From: an uncultured Clostridia bacterium
GTDB taxonomy: Bacteria > Bacillota > Clostridia > Christensenellales > Borkfalkiaceae
Reading direction: 5' to 3'
Length of the DNA: 64,000 nucleotides
Assembly (NCBI GenBank): GCA_944376335.1
Contig: CALWCH010000001.1
Coordinates: 154,172-218,171, forward strand
Under the pieces are notes generated by a model. That model made no database searches, was not told where the DNA came from, and saw only the letters and a list, made by a program, of their open reading frames with translations. Positions 1 through 8,274 of this stretch are shown one piece after another. A program made the translations under genes and the position numbers. Within the stretch, counting starts at the first letter, position 1. Each line of letters starts with the position of its first letter.

Positions 1-226
1 CGGCTTCTTCGTCACCAATCAAAACCGCGCGCTTCTCTTCAACGAGGACGGCACCCCGACCGCCCGCACGGGCAAAATTTTGGCGGCGACCCCCATGAAG
101 AAGTTCGGCGAGGTGGACGATCTTTTGGGTGCGCTCTTGTGGCTTGCCGATGACGGGGCAAGCGGCTTTGTAACGGGAATTACCGTTCCCGTCGACGGCG
201 GCTTCTCGGCATACAGCGGGGTTTGA
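1..226 (+). CDS. uxuB: SDR-family oxidoreductase, probably D-mannonate oxidoreductase (fructuronate reductase), 3' end only
   Basis: Only the C-terminal 74 residues are in the window, read from base 2 to the TGA at 224-226. The end VTGITVPVDGGFSAYSGV is the classic C-terminus of short-chain dehydrogenases, where the substrate loop closes with a PVDGG turn. The three next genes complete the glucuronate pathway (uxaC, uxuA, eda). The inferred role is therefore NADH-dependent reduction of D-fructuronate to D-mannonate, as by the SDR-type UxuB (YjmF) of Bacillus. The Rossmann GxxxGxG motif and the YxxxK active site lie outside the window, so the substrate assignment rests on context. There is a 33-nt gap to uxaC. 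Confidence 0.75.
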   Translation, partial: GFFVTNQNRALLFNEDGTPTARTGKILAATPMKKFGEVDDLLGALLWLADDGASGFVTGITVPVDGGFSAYSGV

Positions 227-259
227 GGTTGCATTCATCGCGCCATACGGGGTAACACT

Positions 260-1585
260 ATGACCTTCTTTAACGATAATCTGCTGCTCTACACCGACGC
301 AGCGCGGGAAATCTATTCCGAAGTCCGCAATCTTCCCATCATCGACTATCACTGTCATCTCGACCAAAACAAAATTCGCGATGACGCCCGTTTTGCAAAC
401 ATCGGCGAATTGTGGCTTTCGGGCGATCACTACAAGTGGCGCGCGATGCGCCTATGTGGGGTGGGGGAGGACCTCATCACGGGAAATGCAAGCTGGCATG
501 ACAAGTTTGTTGCCTATGCAAGCATCGTTCCCCAACTTGCGGGCAACCCACTCTATTATTGGACGCACATGGAGCTAAATCAAGTGTTCGGAATCGACGA
601 ACCCTTGAACGGGGAGAGCGCCGAGCGCATCTATGAAGCCGCCAACGAGAAACTGAAAAACATCTCCGTTTCCACTCTTTTGAAGCAGTATAAAGTGGAA
701 TTTGTCGCAACGACGGACGACCCGTTGGACGACTTAAATGCCCACGGCAAATACGGCGGAACGATCATTGCTCCCACCTTCCGCCCCGACAAATTGTTGT
801 CTTTGGATGAAGAATATCTCACCCGCCTTTCTGAGCTGACGGGGGAGGATACAGGCACATTGGACGGTCTCTTAAAAGCCGCCGAAAAGCGCCTTGAATA
901 CTTCGTATCTCGCGGATGCCGCATTTCCGATCACGGATTTTGCCGTTTTGCACAGTATTATGTCACGCATAGTACTGCCGAAACGCTCTACAAATCGAGG
1001 AAATCTTTGAGCGCCGAGCAAAGAGAACAGCTCTTCGGCTATCTCATTGTCGAGCTTGCAAAGCTCTACAAGAAGCACGATATCATCATGCAGCTGCACT
1101 TTGCGGTCACCCGCAACGTCAACCCCGCGATGTTCCAAAAGTGCGGCGCAGATGCGGGCTTCGACGTCATCGCCACCGCCTCTCCCATCGAGAATGTGAT
1201 CGCATTCTTTGGGCAGCTCTCCGACGACGAACGCCCCGAAACCGTGCTCTATACTTTGAATGACAGCGAGCTCCCCGCCCTTGCCTGCATCACGGGTGCA
1301 TTCCGCCATGTCCGCCTCGGCGCGGCGTGGTGGTTCAATGATACCGTGCAGGGCATTCGCAAAAATCTCTCGACCATCGCCGAATATTCAGCCCTCGGCA
1401 CCAACTTCGGCATGCTCACGGACAGCCGCTCCTTCTCAAGCTACGCCCGCTTCGACTTCTTCCGACGTATTCTTTCCGATTACCTCGGCAATCTTGTCGA
1501 AAAGGGCGAATACGACCTCTCGGCTGCCAAACAGCTTGCCAAAAACGTCTCATACTACAACATCAAGGAGGCACTTAACGTATGA
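260..1585 (+). CDS. uxaC: Glucuronate isomerase
   Basis: This 441-residue protein interconverts D-glucuronate and D-fructuronate (also galacturonate and tagaturonate) in the cytoplasm. The family hallmarks are present: the N-terminal metal-binding PIIDYHCHLD, a central IMQLHFAVTRN, then AAWWFND and the C-terminal LTDSRSFSSYARFDFFRR. The length is a little under the usual 465-470. ATG at 260 follows a weak GGGG about 7 nt upstream. The stop overlaps the next start in ATGA, so uxaC and uxuA are translationally coupled. Because uxuA follows rather than uxaA/uxaB, glucuronate is the likely substrate. Confidence 0.95.
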   Translation: MTFFNDNLLLYTDAAREIYSEVRNLPIIDYHCHLDQNKIRDDARFANIGELWLSGDHYKWRAMRLCGVGEDLITGNASWHDKFVAYASIVPQLAGNPLYYWTHMELNQVFGIDEPLNGESAERIYEAANEKLKNISVSTLLKQYKVEFVATTDDPLDDLNAHGKYGGTIIAPTFRPDKLLSLDEEYLTRLSELTGEDTGTLDGLLKAAEKRLEYFVSRGCRISDHGFCRFAQYYVTHSTAETLYKSRKSLSAEQREQLFGYLIVELAKLYKKHDIIMQLHFAVTRNVNPAMFQKCGADAGFDVIATASPIENVIAFFGQLSDDERPETVLYTLNDSELPALACITGAFRHVRLGAAWWFNDTVQGIRKNLSTIAEYSALGTNFGMLTDSRSFSSYARFDFFRRILSDYLGNLVEKGEYDLSAAKQLAKNVSYYNIKEALNV

Positions 1586-2622
1586 AAATGACCTTCCGCT
1601 GGTATGGGGAGAGCGACAGCATTCCCCTTGAATACATCAAGCAAATTCCCAATATGAGCGGCGTCGTCACGGCCGTCTACGATATCCCCGTCGGCGAAGT
1701 CTGGCCAGAAGAAAAGATCGCCCGCCTCAAGTCTCTTTGCGATAATGCGGACCTCGAAATGGAAGTCATCGAGTCCGTGCCCGTGCACGAGGACATCAAG
1801 CTCGGCAAACCGACGCGCGATCAGCTCATCGCCAACTACGCGCAAACGATTCGCAACCTCGGCAAATTCGGCGTCAAGTGCATCTGCTACAACTTCATGC
1901 CCGTGTTCGATTGGTTCCGCACCGACCTTCATTTCGTCCAAAAAAACGGCAGCGTCTGCCTTGCCTACAAGCATGCTGACTTCGAAAAGCTCGATAAGCA
2001 CAACCTGCGCCTCCCCGGCTGGGATGAAAGCTACACCCCCGCCGAGCTCAACGGCCTTTTAGAAGAGTATAAAAACGCCACGCACGAGCAGCTCTTTTCC
2101 AACCTCGTCTACTTTTTGAACGGCATCATGCCGGCGTGCGACGAGACGGGCATCAACATGGCGATCCACCCCGACGACCCCCCGTGGGATATCTTCGGCC
2201 TTCCCCGCATCGTCACGGGCGAGGGCAGCTACGAGAAGATGATCTCCGCCGTTCCCAACATTCACAACGGCTTCACTTTCTGCACGGGGAGCCTCGGTGC
2301 AGGGCGCTTTAATGACCTTCCCGCAATGGCTGCCAAGTACGCGCAAAGAATTTACTTTGCCCATCTCCGCCAGCTCAAATTCGTCAACGAGACCGACTTC
2401 TACGAAAACGGCCACCAGACGCAGGACGGCAACGTCGACATCTACCATATTGTAAAAGCGCTTGTGGAAAACGGCTTTACGGGCTATGTCCGCCCCGACC
2501 ACGGCCGCAACATCTGGGGCGAGGAAGGCAAACCCGGCTACGGCCTTTACGACCGCGCCCTCGGCGCCACCTACTTAAGCGGTCTCTTCGAGGCAGTCCA
2601 AAAGGAGCAAACCAATGGCTGA
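1582..2622 (+). CDS. uxuA: Mannonate dehydratase
   Basis: A 346-residue UxuA that dehydrates D-mannonate to 2-keto-3-deoxygluconate (KDG), using Mn2+ or Fe2+ in a TIM-barrel. Visible family motifs are the N-terminal MTFRWYG, MAIHPDDPPWDIFGLPRIV with metal and substrate ligands, FCTGSLGAG, the HLR motif, and the C-terminal RPDHGRNIWGE. Length is typical. ATG 1582 has AAGGAGG about 10 nt upstream inside uxaC; a second ATG at 1588 is possible. The gene overlaps uxaC by 4 nt and eda by 8 nt, in one operon. Confidence 0.95.
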   Translation: MKMTFRWYGESDSIPLEYIKQIPNMSGVVTAVYDIPVGEVWPEEKIARLKSLCDNADLEMEVIESVPVHEDIKLGKPTRDQLIANYAQTIRNLGKFGVKCICYNFMPVFDWFRTDLHFVQKNGSVCLAYKHADFEKLDKHNLRLPGWDESYTPAELNGLLEEYKNATHEQLFSNLVYFLNGIMPACDETGINMAIHPDDPPWDIFGLPRIVTGEGSYEKMISAVPNIHNGFTFCTGSLGAGRFNDLPAMAAKYAQRIYFAHLRQLKFVNETDFYENGHQTQDGNVDIYHIVKALVENGFTGYVRPDHGRNIWGEEGKPGYGLYDRALGATYLSGLFEAVQKEQTNG

Positions 2623-3220
2623 CATCTTCGAACAATTCAAAAAGTTCAAACTCATTCCCGTTGTCACCATTCCCAAATTAGAGGACGCAGAGCCCATGCT
2701 CTCCGGCCTTGTGGAAGGGGGGCTTCCCGTCGCGGAGATCTGCTTCCGCACCGACTGCGCGGAGGACGCCATCAAACTTGCCGTAAACAAGTACCCCGAT
2801 ATGCTTGTGGGAGCGGGCACGGTCATCAGCGCCGAGCAGTGCATCCGCGCCATCCATGCGGGGGCAAAGTTTATCGTCTCGCCCGGGCTCTCCGAAGAGG
2901 TCGCACTCGTCTGCCTGCAAAAGGAAATTCCCTACCTTCCCGGCGTCGTCACGCCCACGGAGATCATCAAGGCGATCGCCCTCGGGCTCACCGCCGTCAA
3001 ATTCTTCCCCGCGGAGAGCTTCGGGGGCCTCAAAACCATCAAGGCGCTCTCTGCGGCCTTCCCGCAGCTTACGTTCCTTCCGACGGGCGGCATCAACGAG
3101 AACAACATCTTAGATTACCTCGCCTTCCCCAAAATCGTCGCCTGCGGCGGCAGTTGGATCATGAAGGGGGATATCGCCGCAAACTGCCGCGCCGTGCTTT
3201 CCAAGCTCAACGCATCCTGA
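2615..3220 (+). CDS. eda: KDPG/KHG aldolase
   Basis: A 201-residue class I aldolase that splits 2-keto-3-deoxy-6-phosphogluconate into pyruvate and glyceraldehyde 3-phosphate. The general-base glutamate is E41 in VAEICFRT. The Schiff-base lysine is K129 in LTAVKFFPAE, and the phosphate-binding PTGGIN follows. ATG 2615 has AAGGAG just upstream within uxuA. It is the last gene of the glucuronate operon. KDG kinase is not in this window and must be encoded elsewhere or upstream. The stop codon lies inside a tandem repeat that reiterates the last codons. Confidence 0.95.
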   Translation: MADIFEQFKKFKLIPVVTIPKLEDAEPMLSGLVEGGLPVAEICFRTDCAEDAIKLAVNKYPDMLVGAGTVISAEQCIRAIHAGAKFIVSPGLSEEVALVCLQKEIPYLPGVVTPTEIIKAIALGLTAVKFFPAESFGGLKTIKALSAAFPQLTFLPTGGINENNILDYLAFPKIVACGGSWIMKGDIAANCRAVLSKLNAS

Positions 3221-3282
3221 CGGCACAACGCATCCTGACGGCACAACGCATCCTGACGGCACAACGCATCCTGACGGCACAA
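3211..3282 (+). repeat. Four tandem 18-bp repeats at the eda stop codon
   Basis: The unit CGCATCCTGACGGCACAA occurs four times head to tail (3211, 3229, 3247, 3265), followed by a partial copy. The first copy contains the eda stop. Because the unit is 18 bp, every copy places another TGA in the same frame, so the final residues and stop are reiterated. Replication slippage is the likely origin. Confidence 0.95.
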
Positions 3283-3340
3283 CGCCCTGCGGCACCCTAA
3301 CGCCGCAAACGCAAAAACAGCCTATCCTCCCATCCTCTTA

Positions 3341-3389
3341 AAAAACCGCTCCCGACGAAGGCCAACTCAGCCCACCGAGAGCGGTTTTT
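3341..3389. terminator. Bidirectional intrinsic terminator between eda and tetR
   Basis: AAAAACCGCTC at 3341 pairs with GAGCGGTTTTT ending at 3389, across a loop of about 27 nt. It has an A-run on the left and a T-run on the right, so it can serve both the eda operon and the convergent tetR gene. Confidence 0.8.
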
Positions 3390-3405
3390 ACGCAAAAACA
3401 AAAGT

Positions 3406-4020
3406 CTACTTTGCATTGTCGTCATTTTTCAGGTAGGCAAGCACCAGATCGGCAAGGCGGTTTAGTAGCTCGTCCGAGAACATCATCGCCTTCCCCTCAT
3501 CGGAGAGCGTCTCCGAATACGTCGTATAGCCCGCCAAAATGTGCGTCACGGCGGTCGTCAGCTCCTCGAGCGGCTTGTCCGTGCGGAAGAGCCCGCTCTC
3601 CTGCCCCGCCCGAATCTGCTTTTCAAAGAGCATAATGCGCCCCTGCGCTTCTCCCCTCGCGTGCGGATTGGTGGCGCGGTACACCCCGTGGAGGGAGAGG
3701 AACAGCAGGTCCTCGTGCGCCTCTTCCGAGAGCCGCGAAAACGCGAGGATGGAGTATCGGATGACGCCGTCGGGGGAGTCCGCCTCGGGCGCATCCGCAA
3801 TGCGCGCAAGATAGGAGCGTTCAATGACGCCCTCCATGATGCCGTCCAGCACCTCGTCCACATTGCTGTAGTAGGCATATAGCCGCTGACGGGAGATGCC
3901 CGCCTTTACGGCAAGCTCGCTCATCAGCCCGTCATAGATGCCGTGGGAGAGTATGAGCTTCTTCGCCTCGGTCAAGATCTTTTGGTTGCGCTCGGCGCGC
4001 TGCTGCTCGAATTTGTTCAT
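3406..4020 (-). CDS. TetR/AcrR-family transcriptional regulator
   Basis: A 204-residue repressor-type protein. The N-terminal helix-turn-helix is visible as LILSHGIYDGLMSELAVKAG followed by ISRQRLYAYYSNVDEVLDGI, the usual TetR pattern. The rest is a variable ligand-binding helical domain. The ATG at 4020 (MNKFEQQRAERNQ) is preferred over an upstream TTG at 4026, although neither has a strong ribosome site. It is divergent from the two-gene ABC exporter, and the shared spacer carries an inverted repeat. Local control of the exporter and itself is therefore inferred; the ligand is unknown. Confidence 0.88.
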   Translation of the reverse strand: MNKFEQQRAERNQKILTEAKKLILSHGIYDGLMSELAVKAGISRQRLYAYYSNVDEVLDGIMEGVIERSYLARIADAPEADSPDGVIRYSILAFSRLSEEAHEDLLFLSLHGVYRATNPHARGEAQGRIMLFEKQIRAGQESGLFRTDKPLEELTTAVTHILAGYTTYSETLSDEGKAMMFSDELLNRLADLVLAYLKNDDNAK

Positions 4021-4083
4021 ACGCAAAGTTTATCACAATTTTTTGTTTTCCGCAAGCGATTTCACCAAAAATTATTTACAACC

Positions 4084-4112
4084 TGTCAACTTTTTCCCGA
4101 AAACTGTTGACA
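4084..4112. promoter_or_regulatory. Inverted repeat, candidate TetR operator with divergent -35-like boxes
   Basis: TGTCAAC (4084-4090) and GTTGACA (4106-4112) form a 7-bp inverted repeat with a 15-nt spacer between tetR and the ABC genes. Each arm also contains TTGACA read outward on its strand, so a regulator bound here would cover both -35 regions. TATGAT at 4125 is too close for standard spacing, so the exact -10 boxes are unsure. Confidence 0.5.
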
Positions 4113-4164
4113 AACTGTAAAGTCTATGATGGAATAAGGTCAAGAACGATAAGGAGCGGCAGTT

Positions 4165-5892
4165 ATGTTCAGATTGTTTAAGTATTTGAGGGGAACGGAG
4201 ATCGCCATGTTCGTGGGGCTTCTTCTCTTCCTCGTAGCGCAGATCTTCTGCGACGTCACGCTTCCCACCTACACGGCGGAGATCGTTTCCAAGATGCAGG
4301 CGGGCGCAGCGCCTTCATCCATTTTGGAGACGGGCCTTATCATGCTCGCCTTCGCGGCGGGCAGCGTGCTCGCGACCATCACCGAGACCTTCCTCTCCGC
4401 ACAAATTTCGACGCGCCTCGGGCGGCGGCTGAGAGGGGAGGTGTTCTCCCACATCGTGTACTTTTCCGACCGCGACGCGATGAGCTTCTCGCAGGGTTCG
4501 CTCTTAACGCGCACCACCAACGACGTCCAGCAGGTGGTAACTGCCATGGTCTTAGGCCTCCGCCTCGGCGTGGGCGCGCCCCTCATGGCGGTCATGGCGA
4601 TCGTGAAAATTGCCCAATCGAGCGGAGAGCTCACCCTCGCCACGGGCGTTGCAGTCTTTCTCCTGCTTGCGGGCATCATGGCGATCCTCATGATCGTCCT
4701 TCCCCGCTTCAAGCTCATCCAAAAGCTCACCGACAGGCTCAACGGCACCATGCGCGATACCTTAACGGGCATCCGCGTCGTCCGCGCCTACAACGCCGAG
4801 GACTTTGAGAAGCGGCGCTTCGACGAGGCAAGCGAAGCCTTCGCCAAGAACAACCTCTTTGCAAGCAGGGTGACGGCACTCATGTCGCCTCTCATGCTGC
4901 TCGCCTACAACGGCCTCTCGCTTGCCATCTATTGGCTGGGCTGCTTCATCATCGTGCGCGACAACAACGCCGCCTTCTTCCCCACGATGTTCTCCTTCAC
5001 CCAGCTCGCCTCGCAGGTCATTACGGCGTTCATGGTGCTCGTCATGCTCTTCAACCTCCTGCCCCGCGCGCAGGTCTCCGCCAAGCGTATTTTAGAGGTC
5101 TTGGATAAAAAGTCCTGCATCCTCGACCCTGAGACCCCTCAGGCGTACACCTCGGACGGCAGCATCGAGTTTGACAACGTCTCCGTCGGCTACGGCGGCA
5201 ACCCCGTCCTCTCGGGCCTTTCCTTCCGCGTGGAGAAGGGGCAGACGCTCGCCGTCGTGGGCGGCACGGGTTCGGGCAAGACGACGGTCCTCAAGCTCAT
5301 GCTTCGCTTTTTGGATGCCGAAGAGGGCACCGTCAAGATGGGCGGCGTGCCCGTCAAGGAGCTCACGCAGGCGCAGCTGCGCGGAAGCCTCGGCTACGCC
5401 CCGCAAAAGAGCGTACTTCTCTCGGGCACCATCGGCGGCAATCTCGCCTTCACCGACCCGTCTCTTCCCGAAGCTTCCCTCGAAAGCGCCGCCAAAATTG
5501 CCTGTGCCGACGAGTTCATCGCCGAGAAAGGGGGTTTTTCCGCCCGCGTCGAGCAGGGCGGGCGCAACTTCTCGGGCGGCCAAAGGCAGCGCCTTTCCAT
5601 CGCCCGCGCCGTCGCCAAGCGGCCGCAAATTCTCCTGTTTGACGACAGCTTCTCCGCGCTCGACTTCGCAACGGATGCCAAGGTGCGCGGCAATCTCAAA
5701 AGCGAACTTCCCGATGCCACCAAGGTCATCGTCGCCCAGCGCATCTCCACGGTGCGCGATGCCGACGTCATCGTCGTGCTTGCAGAGGGCAAAATGGCGG
5801 GCGCGGGCACGCACGAAGAACTCATGCAAACCTGCCCCGTCTACCGCGAAATCGCCACATCCCAGCTCTCCGAGGAGGAACTTGCCGTATGA
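4165..5892 (+). CDS. ABC exporter half-transporter with degenerate ATPase site (heterodimer subunit A)
   Basis: This 575-residue protein fuses a six-helix exporter membrane domain (about 1-310) to an ATPase domain (about 335-575). Walker A is GGTGSGKT with K372 and the signature is FSGGQRQ. The catalytic glutamate after Walker B is aspartate (FDDSFSALD, D494), and the switch histidine is glutamine (VAQRIST, Q525). The same two changes mark the non-hydrolysing site in heterodimers such as TM287/288 and BmrCD. ATG 4165 has AAGGAG upstream, and the stop overlaps the partner gene by ATGA. A drug or lipid efflux role is inferred from the family and the divergent TetR gene. Confidence 0.92.
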   Translation: MFRLFKYLRGTEIAMFVGLLLFLVAQIFCDVTLPTYTAEIVSKMQAGAAPSSILETGLIMLAFAAGSVLATITETFLSAQISTRLGRRLRGEVFSHIVYFSDRDAMSFSQGSLLTRTTNDVQQVVTAMVLGLRLGVGAPLMAVMAIVKIAQSSGELTLATGVAVFLLLAGIMAILMIVLPRFKLIQKLTDRLNGTMRDTLTGIRVVRAYNAEDFEKRRFDEASEAFAKNNLFASRVTALMSPLMLLAYNGLSLAIYWLGCFIIVRDNNAAFFPTMFSFTQLASQVITAFMVLVMLFNLLPRAQVSAKRILEVLDKKSCILDPETPQAYTSDGSIEFDNVSVGYGGNPVLSGLSFRVEKGQTLAVVGGTGSGKTTVLKLMLRFLDAEEGTVKMGGVPVKELTQAQLRGSLGYAPQKSVLLSGTIGGNLAFTDPSLPEASLESAAKIACADEFIAEKGGFSARVEQGGRNFSGGQRQRLSIARAVAKRPQILLFDDSFSALDFATDAKVRGNLKSELPDATKVIVAQRISTVRDADVIVVLAEGKMAGAGTHEELMQTCPVYREIATSQLSEEELAV

Positions 5893-7646
5893 AAAACTCG
5901 CTTTTAAAACTTGCGCGCTATTGCAAGCGCCACCTCTTTGCCCTCATCGTCGTACTTTTGTTGAGCGTCGCGGGCGTCTTTCTCACCGTGTATGCAACGA
6001 CGTTTTTGAGCGAACTCACCGACTATATCGACGAAGCCTCCCGCCTCGCAGCTTCTGGCCGCACGATGGCGGAAGTGCTCGACATGGGCAACGTCGTCCG
6101 CCTCTGCGTCATTCTCCTTTGCATGTACGTTGGCTCCGCCGTCTGCACCTACTTCCAGGCGTTCCTGATGGCGGGCGTCAACCAAAAAATCGCTTTAAGG
6201 CTCCGTTCAGATATCTCGGCGAAGGTCAGCCTTCTCCCCATGCGCTACTTCGATACGCACGCCGTGGGCGATACGCTCTCCCGCGTCACCAACGACGTCG
6301 ATACCGTCGCCCAGTCCATGAACGCCTCCGTCGCCACGGCAGTCACCGCCGCCGTGCAGCTCATTATCGTCATCGTCATGATGTTTGCGACCAATTGGCA
6401 GATGACGCTCACCGCCTTTGCCACCGTGCCCTTATCCCTTCTCGTCCTCCTCCTCGTCGTGCGCGTCTCGCAGAAGCACTTCCGCGCCCAGCAGAAGGAA
6501 CTCGGCACCCTCAACGGCAATGCAGAGGAATATTACTCCGCCCTCGAAATTCTGCGTGCCTCCAACGCGGAGGATCGCGCCATTCAGGACTTCGAATCGC
6601 AGAACGCAAAACTGCAGGGGGCGATGTACAAGGCCAACGTGTTCTCGGCGATCTCCCACCCCTTAACGACGTTCATCTCCAAGCTCGGCTACGTCGCCAT
6701 CTGCGTCGTCGGGGGTGTGCTCATGGCGAGCGACGGCACGTCGCTCGGCGAACTCGCCGCCTTCCTCATCTACATCAACCTCTTCCAGTCGCCGCTCTCT
6801 CAGCTCGGCCAGGTCGCAGGGCAATTCCAGATGGCAGCCGCCGCCGCAGGCCGCGTGTTCGAATTTTTGGAAGAGGAAGAGGAACCCCGCGAAACGCCCA
6901 CTGCCGTCATTTCGCCCGAGAACGTGCAAGGGAACGTCACCTTCCAACACATCGGCTTCGGCTACGACCCCGAAAAGCCCGTCATCCACGACTTCTCGGC
7001 AACCGTCAAGGCGGGGCAGAAGGTCGCCATCGTCGGCCCCACGGGCGCAGGCAAGACGACGCTCGTCAACCTTTTAATGCGCTTCTACGAATGCAGCGGC
7101 GATATCCAAATCGACGGCGTCTCCACCAAGGAGATGACCCGCCAAAACGTCCGCGACCTCTTCTCCATGGTGCTCCAAGACGCATGGGTGTTCGAGGGCA
7201 CGCTCAATGAGAACATCCTCTACTGCAAGCAGGATATCACGGAAGAGGAGATCGTCAAAGCCGTCAGAGCCTCGGGCATCTGGCACCTCGTCCGCACGCT
7301 TCCCGATGGGGGAGACACCCTCTTGAAGGACGGCATGCTCTCGGGTGGGCAGAAGCAGCTCATCACCATCGCCCGCGCCATGGTGGACGGCGCCCCCATG
7401 CTCATCTTGGACGAGGCGACGAGCAACGTCGATACCCGCACCGAGCAGATGATCCAGAGCGCGATGGACGCCCTCACCGCGAACAAGACGAGCTTCGTCA
7501 TCGCCCACCGCCTCTCGACGATCAAGAATGCCGACCTCATTCTCGTCCTCGACCACGGCGACATCGTCGAGCAGGGCACCCACGAGGAACTTCTTCGCCG
7601 CGGCGGCTTCTACACCAAGCTCTACAACGCCCAGTTCGCCTCGTAA
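5889..7646 (+). CDS. ABC exporter half-transporter with canonical ATPase site (heterodimer subunit B)
   Basis: A 585-residue partner of the preceding gene. It has an N-terminal six-helix membrane domain and a C-terminal ATPase domain with intact residues: Walker A GPTGAGKT (K389), signature LSGGQKQ, Walker B LILDEATSNVD (D508, E509), and H-loop IAHRLST (H540). Together with the degenerate first subunit this gives one consensus and one non-consensus ATP site. Start and stop of the two genes overlap by 4 nt, so equal synthesis is likely. Substrate cannot be read from sequence. Confidence 0.92.
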   Translation: MKNSLLKLARYCKRHLFALIVVLLLSVAGVFLTVYATTFLSELTDYIDEASRLAASGRTMAEVLDMGNVVRLCVILLCMYVGSAVCTYFQAFLMAGVNQKIALRLRSDISAKVSLLPMRYFDTHAVGDTLSRVTNDVDTVAQSMNASVATAVTAAVQLIIVIVMMFATNWQMTLTAFATVPLSLLVLLLVVRVSQKHFRAQQKELGTLNGNAEEYYSALEILRASNAEDRAIQDFESQNAKLQGAMYKANVFSAISHPLTTFISKLGYVAICVVGGVLMASDGTSLGELAAFLIYINLFQSPLSQLGQVAGQFQMAAAAAGRVFEFLEEEEEPRETPTAVISPENVQGNVTFQHIGFGYDPEKPVIHDFSATVKAGQKVAIVGPTGAGKTTLVNLLMRFYECSGDIQIDGVSTKEMTRQNVRDLFSMVLQDAWVFEGTLNENILYCKQDITEEEIVKAVRASGIWHLVRTLPDGGDTLLKDGMLSGGQKQLITIARAMVDGAPMLILDEATSNVDTRTEQMIQSAMDALTANKTSFVIAHRLSTIKNADLILVLDHGDIVEQGTHEELLRRGGFYTKLYNAQFAS

Positions 7647-7815
7647 GGGAAGGGGAAGATTCCCGCTTCTTCCGAATTTGCACCGCCCCCGCCCGCTCCT
7701 GTAACGCGGGTGAAAGAGGGGAGTGCCCCCTTCTTCCCGCTTCTCTCCCCGCGCGCAGGTACGTTCCGCCCGCGGAGATATTTCAAACAAAAAAGCAAAT
7801 TCAAGCAAAAAACGC

Positions 7816-7845
7816 TTGCCAACGACGCACTCTATCGGGTATAAT
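7816..7845 (+). promoter_or_regulatory. Promoter of tRNA-Ala
   Basis: TTGCCA (7816-7821) and TATAAT (7840-7845) are separated by 18 nt and lie just before the tRNA gene, which starts 12 nt after the -10 box. Confidence 0.75.
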
Positions 7846-7857
7846 ACTCTTACCGAT

Positions 7858-7933
7858 GGGGTTATAGCGCAGTTGGTAGCGCGTTTGAATGGCATTCAAA
7901 AGGTCAGGGGTTCGAATCCCCTTAGCTCCACCA
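7858..7933 (+). tRNA. tRNA-Ala (anticodon GGC)
   Basis: A complete 76-nt cloverleaf. Acceptor GGGGTTA pairs with TAGCTCC using wobble pairs. The anticodon loop ATGGCAT carries GGC, the T-arm is AGGGG-TTCGAAT-CCCCT, and the 3' ACCA is encoded. It reads GCC and GCU alanine codons. It is followed by a terminator and then by tRNA-like scars and a restriction-modification pair, so it looks like an integration hot spot. Confidence 0.95.
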
Positions 7934-7934
7934 G

Positions 7935-7973
7935 AAGCCCGCGGGGGTGCATTGGCACCCCCGCGGGCTTTTC
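7935..7973 (+). terminator. Terminator of tRNA-Ala
   Basis: A perfect 14-bp stem (7937-7950 with 7955-7968, GC-rich, loop ATTG) followed by TTTT directly after the tRNA. Confidence 0.9.
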
Positions 7974-7975
7974 TG

Positions 7976-8123
7976 TGTGGGCTAAGGGGATTCGAACCCC
8001 TTGGTTCGTGTGAGGGCGCAGCCCGAAACTCAGCCGAGGGGACCCCTTCAGGGGTGTCGGCTGAATCCCCGCGGCGCCTTTTTGTGGGCTAAGGTGTAAC
8101 TTCGAACCCCTCGGGTCGTGCGT
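7976..8123. repeat. Two degenerate inverted copies of the tRNA T-arm (integration scars)
   Basis: TGTGGGCTAAGG followed by a TTCGAACCCC block occurs at 7976 and again at 8083. The first copy includes CTAAGGGGATTCGAACCCCT, the exact reverse complement of the tRNA-Ala T-arm and acceptor. Between them lies a stable hairpin (CAGCCGA/TCGGCTG around ACCCC/GGGGT, about 8031-8063). No gene is seen in 7974-8217. The arrangement suggests leftovers of past insertions at this tRNA. Confidence 0.6.
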
Positions 8124-8217
8124 CCGACGCGCGCAAGGAATGCCCGCTTGCGCGAATAGAGTATTCATAATTTGAGCCTCGTGAGAAATTGATAAAGAAT
8201 TATAGTTCTTGTAAGAC

Positions 8218-8246
8218 TTGAAAAAAAGCAGACGTTATGTTATAAT
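8218..8246 (+). promoter_or_regulatory. Promoter of the restriction-modification pair
   Basis: TTGAAA (8218-8223), 17 nt, TATAAT (8241-8246), 28 nt before the methyltransferase ATG. Surrounding DNA is clearly AT-richer than the host genes. Confidence 0.8.
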
Positions 8247-8274
8247 AGTCTCACTAACAAATGTAGGTATGTGA

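Noticed and set aside
3211-3290. CRISPR array from the four tandem repeats
   Set aside because: Units are directly adjacent with no spacers and no cas genes nearby.
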